DNA from: Candidatus Phaeomarinobacter ectocarpi
GTDB taxonomy: Bacteria > Pseudomonadota > Alphaproteobacteria > CGMCC-115125
NCBI RefSeq assembly: GCF_000689395.1
Contig: NZ_HG966617.1
Span: 3,322,721-3,386,720 of the forward strand
Reading direction: 5' to 3'
Length of the DNA: 64,000 nt
Part shown: piece by piece, positions 45,533-53,223 of the stretch
Layout of the letters: each line of letters begins with the position of its first letter
How positions within the stretch are numbered: the first letter of the stretch is position 1
Position numbers and translations under genes: made by a program
Notes under the pieces: generated by a model
Told to the model about the DNA's origin: nothing
What the model saw: only the letters and a program-made list of their open reading frames with translations
Database searches by the model: none

Positions 45533-45690
45533 TACACAAAAAATGCAACCCAAGGTTGTGCCGTGCGTTGTTATTGACTATTTTGACATAGCTCATATTG
45601 ACGTACGCATCACCTGCTTGCACTCATAGGTTAGTGTTAGTGCAAAATACCACTGTATCAAATGTGGTCTTTGCTAGGGGAGTTGTGTGG
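45533..45690 (+). promoter_or_regulatory. AT-rich leader of the XRE gene with three TTGAC motifs
   Basis: This stretch continues the AT-rich end of lnt. It has three TTGAC words at 45574, 45583 and 45598. TTGACT (45574-45579) and TATTGA, 16 bases further on, could form a promoter. The motifs could also be sites for the downstream regulator. Confidence 0.35.
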
Positions 45691-46119
45691 GTGGCTAGGA
45701 AAGAACCAAATCCGATTGACGTACATGTGGGGAGCCGGGTCCGCCTGCGCCGCCTGCTAGTCGGGATGAGTCAGGAAAAGCTGGGTGAGCAACTCGGGCT
45801 GACCTTCCAGCAGGTTCAGAAATACGAAAAGGGCACAAACCGTATTGGCGCCAGCCGCCTTTATGAGGTGTCGCGTATTCTCAATGTGCCTGTGCAGTAT
45901 TTCTACGAAGAAATGGCTGACAATGATGCCCTTGCTCCGGGGGGAGATCAGGCATTTGCAGAAGGCGACAGCGCGCCATTTGTCATGGACTTTGTCTCCA
46001 GTTCAGAAGGCCTGCAGCTCAACCGGGCCTTTGTCGAAATCCGCGACCCGGGCGTTCGCCGCGGCATTGTGGACATGCTCAAGGCCCTGGCGAAATCCCA
46101 GGCCCCTGCGGCGGAATAG
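45691..46119 (+). CDS. XRE-family transcriptional regulator
   Basis: A 142-residue regulator with an N-terminal helix-turn-helix: VGSRVRLRRLLVGMSQEKLGEQLGLTFQQVQKYEKGTNRIGASRLYEVSRIL, nearly the consensus of a regulator found widely in Alphaproteobacteria. The C-terminal half (about 75-142) is acidic, then ends in a helix. GTG at 45691 is chosen since AGGGGAG lies eight bases before it and the family starts with M-A-x-K/R-x-PNPIDxHVG. It precedes metK, the usual order, which hints at a link to methyl metabolism; that is inference. Confidence 0.92.
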   Translation: MARKEPNPIDVHVGSRVRLRRLLVGMSQEKLGEQLGLTFQQVQKYEKGTNRIGASRLYEVSRILNVPVQYFYEEMADNDALAPGGDQAFAEGDSAPFVMDFVSSSEGLQLNRAFVEIRDPGVRRGIVDMLKALAKSQAPAAE

Positions 46120-46451
46120 GGCGCGCCCGCTTCGGCGTACCCGGACGGCAGCAACACCCATAATCTGCTAGGGAGCGCTTCTCGTCGGGGGCGCATACCT
46201 GCTTGGCCCTGGCTTGATCCCTGCTGAGCCCGTGCTGAGCCCGTGCTGAGCCTTGACGGGTTCCGCCAAACCCGGCAAGAACCCCGCATTCTTTTTCGCC
46301 GGTCCCATGGACCGGTATCTTTCACCGTTCATATGCAGCGAAAGCAGCCCCGGCGGCTGTAATCTGTATATGACCGACTGCCAGTCGCCTGGGCGTTTTC
46401 GGCAAGGGGCCGCAACCGCACTTCCGGGCTTACATGGGGAGACCACCTGCC
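46120..46451. other. 332-base metK leader with tandem repeats
   Basis: No gene seen. It holds nearly three copies of the 11-base unit TGCTGAGCCCG (46222-46254), a possible -35 box TTGACG (46253-46258) just after them, and a small stem CCGGTC/GACCGG (46302-46317). I looked for the SAM-II, SAM/SAH and SAH riboswitch cores expected before metK in this class and did not find a convincing match. Confidence 0.5.
46222..46254. repeat. Tandem 11-base repeat (about 2.8 copies)
   Basis: TGCTGAGCCCG at 46222-46232 and 46233-46243, then TGCTGAGCC at 46244-46252. It abuts TTGACG at 46253-46258, so it may lie at a promoter. Confidence 0.8.
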
Positions 46452-47663
46452 GTGGCACGTTCCAGCTATCTGTTTACCAGTGAGTCCGTTTCTGAAGGCC
46501 ATCCTGACAAGGTCTGCGACCGGGTTTCCGACGAAATCGTCGACCTCATCTTCCGGACCGCTGAAAAGGAAGGCATGGACGCCTCCCAGGTGCGTGTTGC
46601 CGCTGAAACGCTGACAACCACCAACCGCGTCGTTATCGCCGGTGAAGTGCGCGCCCCTGAGAGCCTTCTGGGCGACGGCGACCGCGTGACACCTGCGCCA
46701 TTTGAAGACGTGGCCCGCGCCGCCATCAAGGACATCGGCTACGAGCAGGATGGCTTCCACTGGAAGAACGCCCAGGTAGACGTGCTGCTGCACGCCCAGT
46801 CCGCCGATATTGCGCAGGGTGTGGATGCTGCCGGCAACAAGGACGAAGGCGCCGGCGACCAGGGCATCATGTTCGGTTACGCCTGCCGCGAAACAGACGT
46901 GCTGATGCCAGCACCGATCGTGTTCTCGCACCGCATTTTGAAATCACTGGCTGACGCCCGCCACGCCGACGCCAACTCAGGCCTCGGCCCGGACTCAAAG
47001 AGCCAGGTCACCCTGAAATATGAAAACGGCAAGCCCGTTGGTGCGACATCCGTTGTTGTATCCACCCAGCACGCCGAAGGCCTCTCCACCGAGCAGGTCC
47101 GCGAAATTGTTCGCCCGCATGTTCTTGATGTGCTGCCCGATGGCTGGATGTGCCCGGAAGACGAATTCTACGTGAACCCCACTGGCATCTTTGTCATTGG
47201 TGGCCCGGATGGCGACGCAGGCCTCACAGGCCGCAAGATCATCGTCGACACCTATGGCGGCGCAGCGCCCCACGGCGGCGGCGCATTCTCCGGCAAGGAC
47301 CCCACCAAGGTGGACCGCTCTGCAGCTTACGCTTCCCGCTACGTGGCCAAGAACGTTGTGGCCGCAGGCTTTGCGGACAAGTGCACCATCCAGCTGGCTT
47401 ACGCGATCGGCGTGTCCAAGCCCCTGTCTGTGTATGTGGACCTGCACGGCACCGGCAATGTGGACGAAGCCAAGCTTGAAGGTGCGATCCAGGAAGCCAT
47501 GGATTTGAGCCCGCGCGGCATCCGTGAGCACCTGAACCTCAACAAGGCGATCTACGCCCGCTCCGCTGCCTATGGCCACTTTGGCCGTGACGCAGACGCA
47601 GATGGCGGCTTCTCCTGGGAGAAGACAGATCTCGTTGAGCCGCTCAAAGCAGCCATCAGCTAG
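46452..47663 (+). CDS. metK: S-adenosylmethionine synthetase
   Basis: Makes S-adenosylmethionine from ATP and methionine; supplies MiaB, TrmB, RsmI and other methyltransferases. The 403 residues carry [22 protein letters not shown] (His17, metal and ATP contacts), [13 protein letters not shown], the P-loop-like [27 protein letters not shown] and C-terminal GHFGRD. GTG at 46452 gives the standard [22 protein letters not shown] lies ten bases before it. An ATG at 46434 is in frame but has no ribosome site. trmB follows after 25 bases. Confidence 0.97.
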   Translation: MARSSYLFTSESVSEGHPDKVCDRVSDEIVDLIFRTAEKEGMDASQVRVAAETLTTTNRVVIAGEVRAPESLLGDGDRVTPAPFEDVARAAIKDIGYEQDGFHWKNAQVDVLLHAQSADIAQGVDAAGNKDEGAGDQGIMFGYACRETDVLMPAPIVFSHRILKSLADARHADANSGLGPDSKSQVTLKYENGKPVGATSVVVSTQHAEGLSTEQVREIVRPHVLDVLPDGWMCPEDEFYVNPTGIFVIGGPDGDAGLTGRKIIVDTYGGAAPHGGGAFSGKDPTKVDRSAAYASRYVAKNVVAAGFADKCTIQLAYAIGVSKPLSVYVDLHGTGNVDEAKLEGAIQEAMDLSPRGIREHLNLNKAIYARSAAYGHFGRDADADGGFSWEKTDLVEPLKAAIS

Positions 47664-47688
47664 ACACTCCAAAAGTAAAGCCACACCT

Positions 47689-48393
47689 ATGGCTGATAGA
47701 CACAAAGATGAGGGGCGGCCGTTTACGCGGCGGCCCCTTATTTATGGCCGCGCCAAGGGCAAGGCCCTGTCACCGCGCCAGCAAAAGCTATTCGCGGACC
47801 TGCTGCCGCGCATCGCCGTGCCGACAGACAAACCACTTGATCCGTACACGTTGTTTTCTGACGTCAAAGAAGTCCATCTGGAAATCGGCTTTGGCGGTGG
47901 CGAACATCTGATCGCCCGTGCTGCTCAAAACCCGGACATCGGGTTCATCGGCTGCGAACCTTTTCTCAATGGCGTCGCCAAGACCCTGGCCGCCATCGAA
48001 GAACAATCACTTTCAAACGTCCGCCTGCATCATCGGGACGCCCGCGACGTGCTGGACGCACTCGAGCCTGAGACCCTCGACCGGGTGTATCTGCTCTATC
48101 CCGACCCGTGGCCCAAATCGCGCCAGAACAAGCGACGCTTCGTTGGCGGCGATACGCTGACAAGCCTCGCCCGCGTCATCAAACCCGGCCAAATCCTGCA
48201 GGTCGCAAGCGACATCCCGGATTATATCCAGTGGACCCTGCGCGAGATTGCCGAGAACGGGCAATTCACCCAGACCGCTCAAAGCCGTGCGGACCACGAC
48301 ACGCCACCTCCCGGCTGGCCCGGCACCCGCTACGAAGCCAAAGCCATCCGCGAGGGCCGCACGCCCTGCTATCTGGAATTCGAGCGGCAATAA
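47689..48393 (+). CDS. trmB: tRNA (guanine-N7)-methyltransferase
   Basis: Methylates G46 in the tRNA variable loop. The 234 residues show the SAM motif HLEIGFGGGEHLIARAAQ, then FIGCEPFLNGVAKTLAAI, the PDPWPKSRQNKRR signature (YLLYPDPWPKSRQNKRRF) and ASDIPDYIQWTLREI. The start at 47689 lies 25 bases after metK, so co-expression is likely. A small palindrome ATAACC-CCA-GGTTAT follows the stop. Confidence 0.97.
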   Translation: MADRHKDEGRPFTRRPLIYGRAKGKALSPRQQKLFADLLPRIAVPTDKPLDPYTLFSDVKEVHLEIGFGGGEHLIARAAQNPDIGFIGCEPFLNGVAKTLAAIEEQSLSNVRLHHRDARDVLDALEPETLDRVYLLYPDPWPKSRQNKRRFVGGDTLTSLARVIKPGQILQVASDIPDYIQWTLREIAENGQFTQTAQSRADHDTPPPGWPGTRYEAKAIREGRTPCYLEFERQ

Positions 48394-48488
48394 CCCCAGG
48401 TTATGGGCGCTATCTCCAAATGCCATTTCTTCAATCCGGCGGCAGCCCCTAGCTACAGGGCATACCGCTCTGGAGGCAGGAGGGATTC

Positions 48489-48962
48489 ATGGCATCCACA
48501 CAAGAAGAAAAGACCATCGCGTTTTACAAGCGCGTCAACGGCACCACCGGGCCGATCGCGCTGACGCGGGCCCATTGGCTGACCCGTCGCATCGCACGGT
48601 TCCTAGCAGCCTTCACCTGGCGCAAGAAGAATGGCACCCCGCAGGACACCGTGTCGGCCATGGCCACGGAGTGGCGGCGGCTGTTTGGTCTGGAGCGGTT
48701 CTGGAAAATCGACCGGGTGGAGGACGAGACCGCCTACGCGGAAATTCACTTCCCCTGTTCGCTGGAAGGCACAGGCGATGTTGCCGCGTGCCACCGACTG
48801 ATGGAGTATGACCGCGCGTTGTTGAAAAAGATGGGCGGTGACTTGATCGTCCTGGAAAGCCGCGCTGACCCGCGCGTCAAAGGCTGCTGCAAGGTCGCCA
48901 TCAGAAAGCACGCAGATGCCCGCACCGATCTTGTGCCCGCCCATGAGACAGCGGCCTCCTGA
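48489..48962 (+). CDS. Conserved-looking protein of unknown function
   Basis: A 157-residue soluble protein with no signal or spans. It is rich in basic residues in the first 60 (LTRAHWLTRRIARFLAAFTWRKKNG) and has conserved-looking segments with cysteines: AEIHFPCSLEGTGDVAACHRLMEYDRALLKKMGGDLIVLESRADPRVKGCCKVAIR. Three or four Cys-containing motifs (Cys90, Cys101, Cys132/133) could suggest metal or thiol chemistry. A good GGAGG-GAGGG ribosome site precedes it. It sits between trmB and the LysR gene, interrupting the usual trmB-rimP order. I do not recognise the family. Confidence 0.7.
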   Translation: MASTQEEKTIAFYKRVNGTTGPIALTRAHWLTRRIARFLAAFTWRKKNGTPQDTVSAMATEWRRLFGLERFWKIDRVEDETAYAEIHFPCSLEGTGDVAACHRLMEYDRALLKKMGGDLIVLESRADPRVKGCCKVAIRKHADARTDLVPAHETAAS

Positions 48963-49006
48963 ACAACAGTCTGGATATTCCTGGCCATGCGGCGGACACT
49001 TCCTCA

Positions 49007-49915
49007 ATGATCCGACTGGACCGAAAACATCTCGCACTGGTTTGCGCTATTGCCCGCGAGGGCACGATGACGGCTGCCGCAAATGCCCTCGCCGTCTCGC
49101 AACCTGCCCTCAGCAAGCAGCTGACACAGCTCGAGGAGATGCTGGGCACGCCCCTGTTTGAGCGCACGGGCAAGAGCACATCCACCGGCCAGACGACTAT
49201 GCGCCTGACCCGCCCCGGCCGCGCATTTGAACAGCGCGCCCGCAGTTTGCTGGAAGAGTTTCAGGCCTTCGAGACCACGCTCAATACCCGGGTGGGCGGC
49301 GCATCAGGCCGCCTGCGCATTGCCACGGACGTCATTCACAACGACGCGGCCCTTGCCCGCGCCATGCGGGCGTTCACCAGCGACCATCCCGGCATCGAAC
49401 TTGATGCAGGCCCCGAAATCGCGCCTCTGGATGCGCTGACGGCGGAGAAAGTGGATCTGGCCATCGTCGGTGAGGCGCCGACAATGTCCGGCGTCGCGTA
49501 CACCCAGCTGGAGCCGGATGAGCTGGTAGCGGTCATGCGGGCAGACCATGGCCTGGCCGCAAAGGCGCACGTCACGCCCGACGACCTCGAAGGTCAGGAA
49601 ATCATCTATCACCTGGAACTCGAACGCTCGATCCTCCACAGGCGGCATCTCAAGCCCGCGGGCATCCGCATCGCGGGCTTCCATCGCATTGAGAGCCCTG
49701 CAGGCATTCTGGCGGCGGTGGCAGACAGTGACGCCGTCAGTGTTTTGCCACGGCGGGTGGCAGAATCCTCGCCCCAGGCCGCGTTTCTGGCGTTACGGCC
49801 CATTGGGGAGGACGGGTACTGGTTCCATTGGCACGCAGCCCGCCGGCGGACCGATAGCCGGGCAGAGGTCGCGGGTCTGATTGCCCGGCTGGCAGCTTCA
49901 GGCGCAGTCAGTTAG
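49007..49915 (+). CDS. LysR-family transcriptional regulator
   Basis: A 302-residue LysR-type regulator. The N-terminal helix-turn-helix is clear: MIRLDRKHLALVCAIAREGTMTAAANALAVSQPALSKQLTQLEEMLGTPLFERTG. The effector domain from about residue 95 begins GRLRIATDVIHNDAALARAMRAF and has DLAIVGEAPTMSGVAYTQLEPDELVAVMRADHGLA; it resembles MetR more than amino-acid-type regulators, but I cannot name the effector. It stands alone before rimP and does not have a divergent target gene, so its regulon is not evident. Confidence 0.9.
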   Translation: MIRLDRKHLALVCAIAREGTMTAAANALAVSQPALSKQLTQLEEMLGTPLFERTGKSTSTGQTTMRLTRPGRAFEQRARSLLEEFQAFETTLNTRVGGASGRLRIATDVIHNDAALARAMRAFTSDHPGIELDAGPEIAPLDALTAEKVDLAIVGEAPTMSGVAYTQLEPDELVAVMRADHGLAAKAHVTPDDLEGQEIIYHLELERSILHRRHLKPAGIRIAGFHRIESPAGILAAVADSDAVSVLPRRVAESSPQAAFLALRPIGEDGYWFHWHAARRRTDSRAEVAGLIARLAASGAVS

Positions 49916-50108
49916 GCAGCAGGGATATGCTTCAAAACCGGCCTCAAGACAGACCTTTGCAAATTCCAGCCGTTGGGCGTATGGTCCGCGCAAGTTGAGA
50001 CCCCGGTTGTTTTGCTTGGTTGGCAGAATGGCTGCGACGGTAGGTTCCAGGGGCGCTTCGGCAGCCCCTTTTTTTGTTTTTGCGGTTTTGTTTCTGGAGA
50101 CCGGATTT

Positions 50109-50696
50109 TTGAGCCTGAAGGCCAAGACACCCGCGGAAGAACGCATTGAAGGCATCATTGCCCCTCTCGTTGAGAGCCTGGGCTATGAAATCGTGCGCAT
50201 TCGCGTGATTGGCTCCGGCACACCGACCCTGCAGATCATGGCGGAAAAAGCCGACGGCACCATGCCGATTGAAGGCTGCGAGGAAGTCTCCCGCGCCGTC
50301 TCGGCGGCTTTGGACGTGGATGACCCGATTTCTGGCAAATACACCCTGGAAGTGTCCTCCGCCGGCATTGACCGCCCGCTGACCCGCGAAAAGGACTTTG
50401 AGACCTGGGCCGGGCATCTCGCAAAGGTCGAGTTGCAGGTGCCGATTGATGGCCGCAAACGCTTCCGTGGTCTGCTGGATGGATTTGCGACAGACGAAAA
50501 CGAAATCCGCATTGCGGTTGAGATTGAAGGATTTTCCGAGCCTCAGGTCGTTGGCCTGCCGTTCGGCGATGTGCATGACGCAAAGCTGGTGCTGACCGAC
50601 GCGCTCATCAAACAAAGTCAGAAATCGGGAGGGGCATCACCAAAACCATCTGCCCCCACCGAACTTGAAACACTAGAAGAAGACATCACGGAGTAA
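50109..50696 (+). CDS. rimP: Ribosome maturation factor RimP
   Basis: Assists late assembly of the 30S subunit. The 195 residues carry the RimP N-terminal domain (IEGIIAPLVESLGYEIVRIRVIGSGTPTLQIMAEKADG, CEEVSRAVSAALDVDDPISGKYTLEVSSAGIDRPLTREKDFE) and the SH3-like C-terminal domain (about 95-170), with an acidic tail. The start is TTG at 50109, after GGAG. It begins the conserved rimP-nusA-ylxR-infB-rbfA-truB-rpsO-pnp block. The nusA start lies six bases after its stop. Confidence 0.96.
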   Translation: MSLKAKTPAEERIEGIIAPLVESLGYEIVRIRVIGSGTPTLQIMAEKADGTMPIEGCEEVSRAVSAALDVDDPISGKYTLEVSSAGIDRPLTREKDFETWAGHLAKVELQVPIDGRKRFRGLLDGFATDENEIRIAVEIEGFSEPQVVGLPFGDVHDAKLVLTDALIKQSQKSGGASPKPSAPTELETLEEDITE

Positions 50697-50702
50697 GTTT
50701 CC

Positions 50703-52346
50703 ATGGCACAGGCTATTAGCGCCAACCGGCTCGAGCTTCTGCAGATTGCTGACGCGGTCGCCCGCGAAAAGTCCATCGACAAGGCAATCGTCATCGAGGC
50801 GCTGGAAGACGCCATCCAGAAGGCTGCCCGCTCTCGCTACGGCGCGGAGAATGAAATCCGCGCGCAGATCGATCCCAAGACCGGTGAGATCAAACTCAAC
50901 CGGCTGCAGGAAGTGGTCGAGACCGTTGAGAACGATGCGACGGAACTTTCCCTGGAAGAAGCCCGCGTCCGCAACCCGGCCGCTGTGATTGGCGACTTCC
51001 TGACCGAGCCGCTGCCGCCGATCGATTTTGGTCGCATCGCCGCCCAGACCGCCAAGCAGGTGATCGTGCAGAAGGTCCGCGACGCTGAGCGTGACCGTCA
51101 GTTTGATGAATACAAGGACCGCGTCGGCGAGATCATTCACGGTCTGGTAAAGCGCGTGGAATACGGCCACGTCATCGTCGACATGGGCCGCGCCGAAGCC
51201 ATCGTGCGCCGCGACGAGCAGATCCCGCGCGAAGCCTTCCGCACCGGCGACCGTATCCGCGCCTATGTGTTTGATGTGCGCCGCGAACAGCGCGGCCCGC
51301 AGATTTTCCTGTCACGCACCCATCCCCAGTTCATGGCGAAACTGTTTGAGCAGGAAGTGCCTGAAATCTACGACGGCATCATCGAAATCCGCTCTGTGGC
51401 GCGTGATCCCGGCAGCCGCGCCAAGATCGCCGTCATCTCGAATGATGGCTCAATCGATCCCGTCGGCGCCTGCGTGGGTATGCGCGGCAGCCGTGTGCAG
51501 GCCGTTGTGAACGAACTGCAGGGCGAAAAGATCGACATCATCCAGTGGTCACCGGACCCCGCGACATTCATCGTGAACGGCCTCGCCCCCGCTGAAGTGG
51601 TGAAGGTGGTGCTCGACGAAGATGCAGAGCGCATTGAAGTCGTTGTGCCTGACGATCAGCTGTCACTCGCCATTGGCCGCCGCGGCCAGAACGTGCGTCT
51701 GGCCTCCCAGCTGTCTGGCTGGACCATCGACATTCTGACCGAAGCTGAAGAAAGCGAACGCCGCCAGGCTGAATTCGCGGAACGCTCCAAGCTCTTCGAA
51801 GAAGCGCTGGATGTGGACGAAGTGATTGCCCAGCTGCTGGCCTCTGAAGGCTTCGCAACGGTGGAAGAAATCGCCTACGTGGAATCCGAAGAAGTCTCCG
51901 ACATCGAAGGCTTTGACGAAGACACGGCTGCTGAGATTCAGGCCCGCGCAACCGAGTATCTTGAAAAGCTCAACACAGAGCTCGACAACAAGCGCAAGGA
52001 GCTGGGCGTTGAGGATGAAGTCGGCGACGTGCCCGGCATCACCTCAGCCATCATGGTGTCTTTGGGTGAGAACGACGTGAAGACCGTCGAAGACCTTGCC
52101 GGCTGCGCCACCGATGACCTGACGGGCTACTACGAGAGCGTTGAAGGCGAACGCCGCCGTGAGCCGGGCTTCCTCGACGGACATGACGTGTCCCCGCAGG
52201 AAGCAGAAGAGATTATTATGGCCGCCCGCGTAAAAGCAGGCTGGATCACCGAAGAAGACCTCGAAGCCATGCGGGCCGAAGCGGAAGCCGCTGAAGCCGG
52301 TGAAGAGGGCGAGGAAGGTGAAGCAGAAGAGGTGCCTGCTGAGTGA
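50703..52346 (+). CDS. nusA: Transcription termination/antitermination protein NusA
   Basis: Binds RNA polymerase and RNA, enhances pausing and termination, and takes part in rRNA antitermination. The 547 residues include the N-terminal polymerase-binding domain (1-130), S1 (about 135-200, with VEYGHVIVDMGRAEAIVRRDEQIPRE), two KH domains (about 230-350, VGMRGSRVQAVVNELQGEKIDI and IGRRGQNVRLASQLSGW) and C-terminal acidic HhH-like repeats. Its stop overlaps the start of ylxR (TGATG). Located in the usual rimP-nusA-ylxR-infB order. Confidence 0.98.
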   Translation: MAQAISANRLELLQIADAVAREKSIDKAIVIEALEDAIQKAARSRYGAENEIRAQIDPKTGEIKLNRLQEVVETVENDATELSLEEARVRNPAAVIGDFLTEPLPPIDFGRIAAQTAKQVIVQKVRDAERDRQFDEYKDRVGEIIHGLVKRVEYGHVIVDMGRAEAIVRRDEQIPREAFRTGDRIRAYVFDVRREQRGPQIFLSRTHPQFMAKLFEQEVPEIYDGIIEIRSVARDPGSRAKIAVISNDGSIDPVGACVGMRGSRVQAVVNELQGEKIDIIQWSPDPATFIVNGLAPAEVVKVVLDEDAERIEVVVPDDQLSLAIGRRGQNVRLASQLSGWTIDILTEAEESERRQAEFAERSKLFEEALDVDEVIAQLLASEGFATVEEIAYVESEEVSDIEGFDEDTAAEIQARATEYLEKLNTELDNKRKELGVEDEVGDVPGITSAIMVSLGENDVKTVEDLAGCATDDLTGYYESVEGERRREPGFLDGHDVSPQEAEEIIMAARVKAGWITEEDLEAMRAEAEAAEAGEEGEEGEAEEVPAE

Positions 52347-53098
52347 TGAGCCAGGCACCAGTGGGGGAGCCGTCGGCGGAAACGCCGGACACGCCCTCGC
52401 CTGAAAAAGGGTCTGGCCGCAAGAAAACCCCTGAGCGCCGCTGCCCTGAACGCAGGTGCATTGTCAGTGGTGAGACGGGGACGACGGCCACCCTGGTGCG
52501 GTTTGCCATCGGGCCTGACGACCAGGTGGTGCCGGATATCGAGGGCAAATTGCCCGGACGCGGTATCTGGGTGACCTCAAACCGCGATGCGGTGGAAAAA
52601 GCGGCTCAAAAGGGCCTTTTTGCCCGCGCCGCGAAACAAAATGCCAAGGCCCCCGCTGATCTGGCAGATCAGGTGGAAGCGGGGCTGAGGCGGCGGGTTC
52701 TGGCGTTGCTGGGGCTCGCGCGCAAGGCCGGCCAGGTGATGGCAGGCCATGCAAAGGTTGAAGAAGCGGCCGTGAAGGCCCAGGTGGTGGCGCTGTTTTT
52801 GGCGTCCGACGCGGGCAAGGAAGGCCAGAAGAATGCGAAGGCCATTGCGGCCGGCACCGATGCTCCGATTGTGGCCGAATTTTCGGCAGAACAATTGGGT
52901 TTGGCATTGGGGCGGCCAAATGTGGTACATGCTGCCCTGACTGCAAGCGGCGCTGCCTCAAAAGGGCGAGCGCGGCACATGGAGGCACCAGACGTACACG
53001 CGGGCGACTTGGCCCGAAATGTACTGCCTGCCGACAAGCTCTCCGGTCTCATTATGTGTGAGGTTGGACGGTTGCAGGGGTTCCAGGGCGGAGCTTGA
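52346..53098 (+). CDS. ylxR: YlxR/DUF448 RNA-binding protein fused to an L7Ae-like domain
   Basis: A 250-residue protein with a DUF448 (YlxR) domain, marked by PERRCIVSGETGTTATLVRFAIGPDDQVVPDIEGKLPGRGIWV, and an L7Ae/ribosomal-protein L30e-like domain (about 110-210, LALLGLARKAGQVMAGHAKVEEAAVKAQVVALFLASDAGKEGQ). The double-domain form is typical of Alphaproteobacteria, where short YlxR proteins of Firmicutes are not used. Likely binds RNA; some YlxR members bind RNase P RNA. It overlaps the nusA end (TGATG; a GTG at 52343 is also possible) and ends before infB by 125 bases. Confidence 0.92.
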   Translation: MSQAPVGEPSAETPDTPSPEKGSGRKKTPERRCPERRCIVSGETGTTATLVRFAIGPDDQVVPDIEGKLPGRGIWVTSNRDAVEKAAQKGLFARAAKQNAKAPADLADQVEAGLRRRVLALLGLARKAGQVMAGHAKVEEAAVKAQVVALFLASDAGKEGQKNAKAIAAGTDAPIVAEFSAEQLGLALGRPNVVHAALTASGAASKGRARHMEAPDVHAGDLARNVLPADKLSGLIMCEVGRLQGFQGGA

Positions 53099-53223
53099 GT
53101 GGGGGGTTGCCCCCGTTGCGGGGTTGGCGCGTGATTTGCGGCCAGCCGGACTGACAGGTTTTTTGAAACCCTGTAGCGGCATGATCAGCCGGCTTTGCAG
53201 GGTTTGGTAGTTGAAGGGGTCTC

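Noticed and set aside
46120-46451. SAM riboswitch before metK
   Set aside because: I could not find the conserved core of SAM-II, SAM/SAH or SAH aptamers; covariance-model search would decide.
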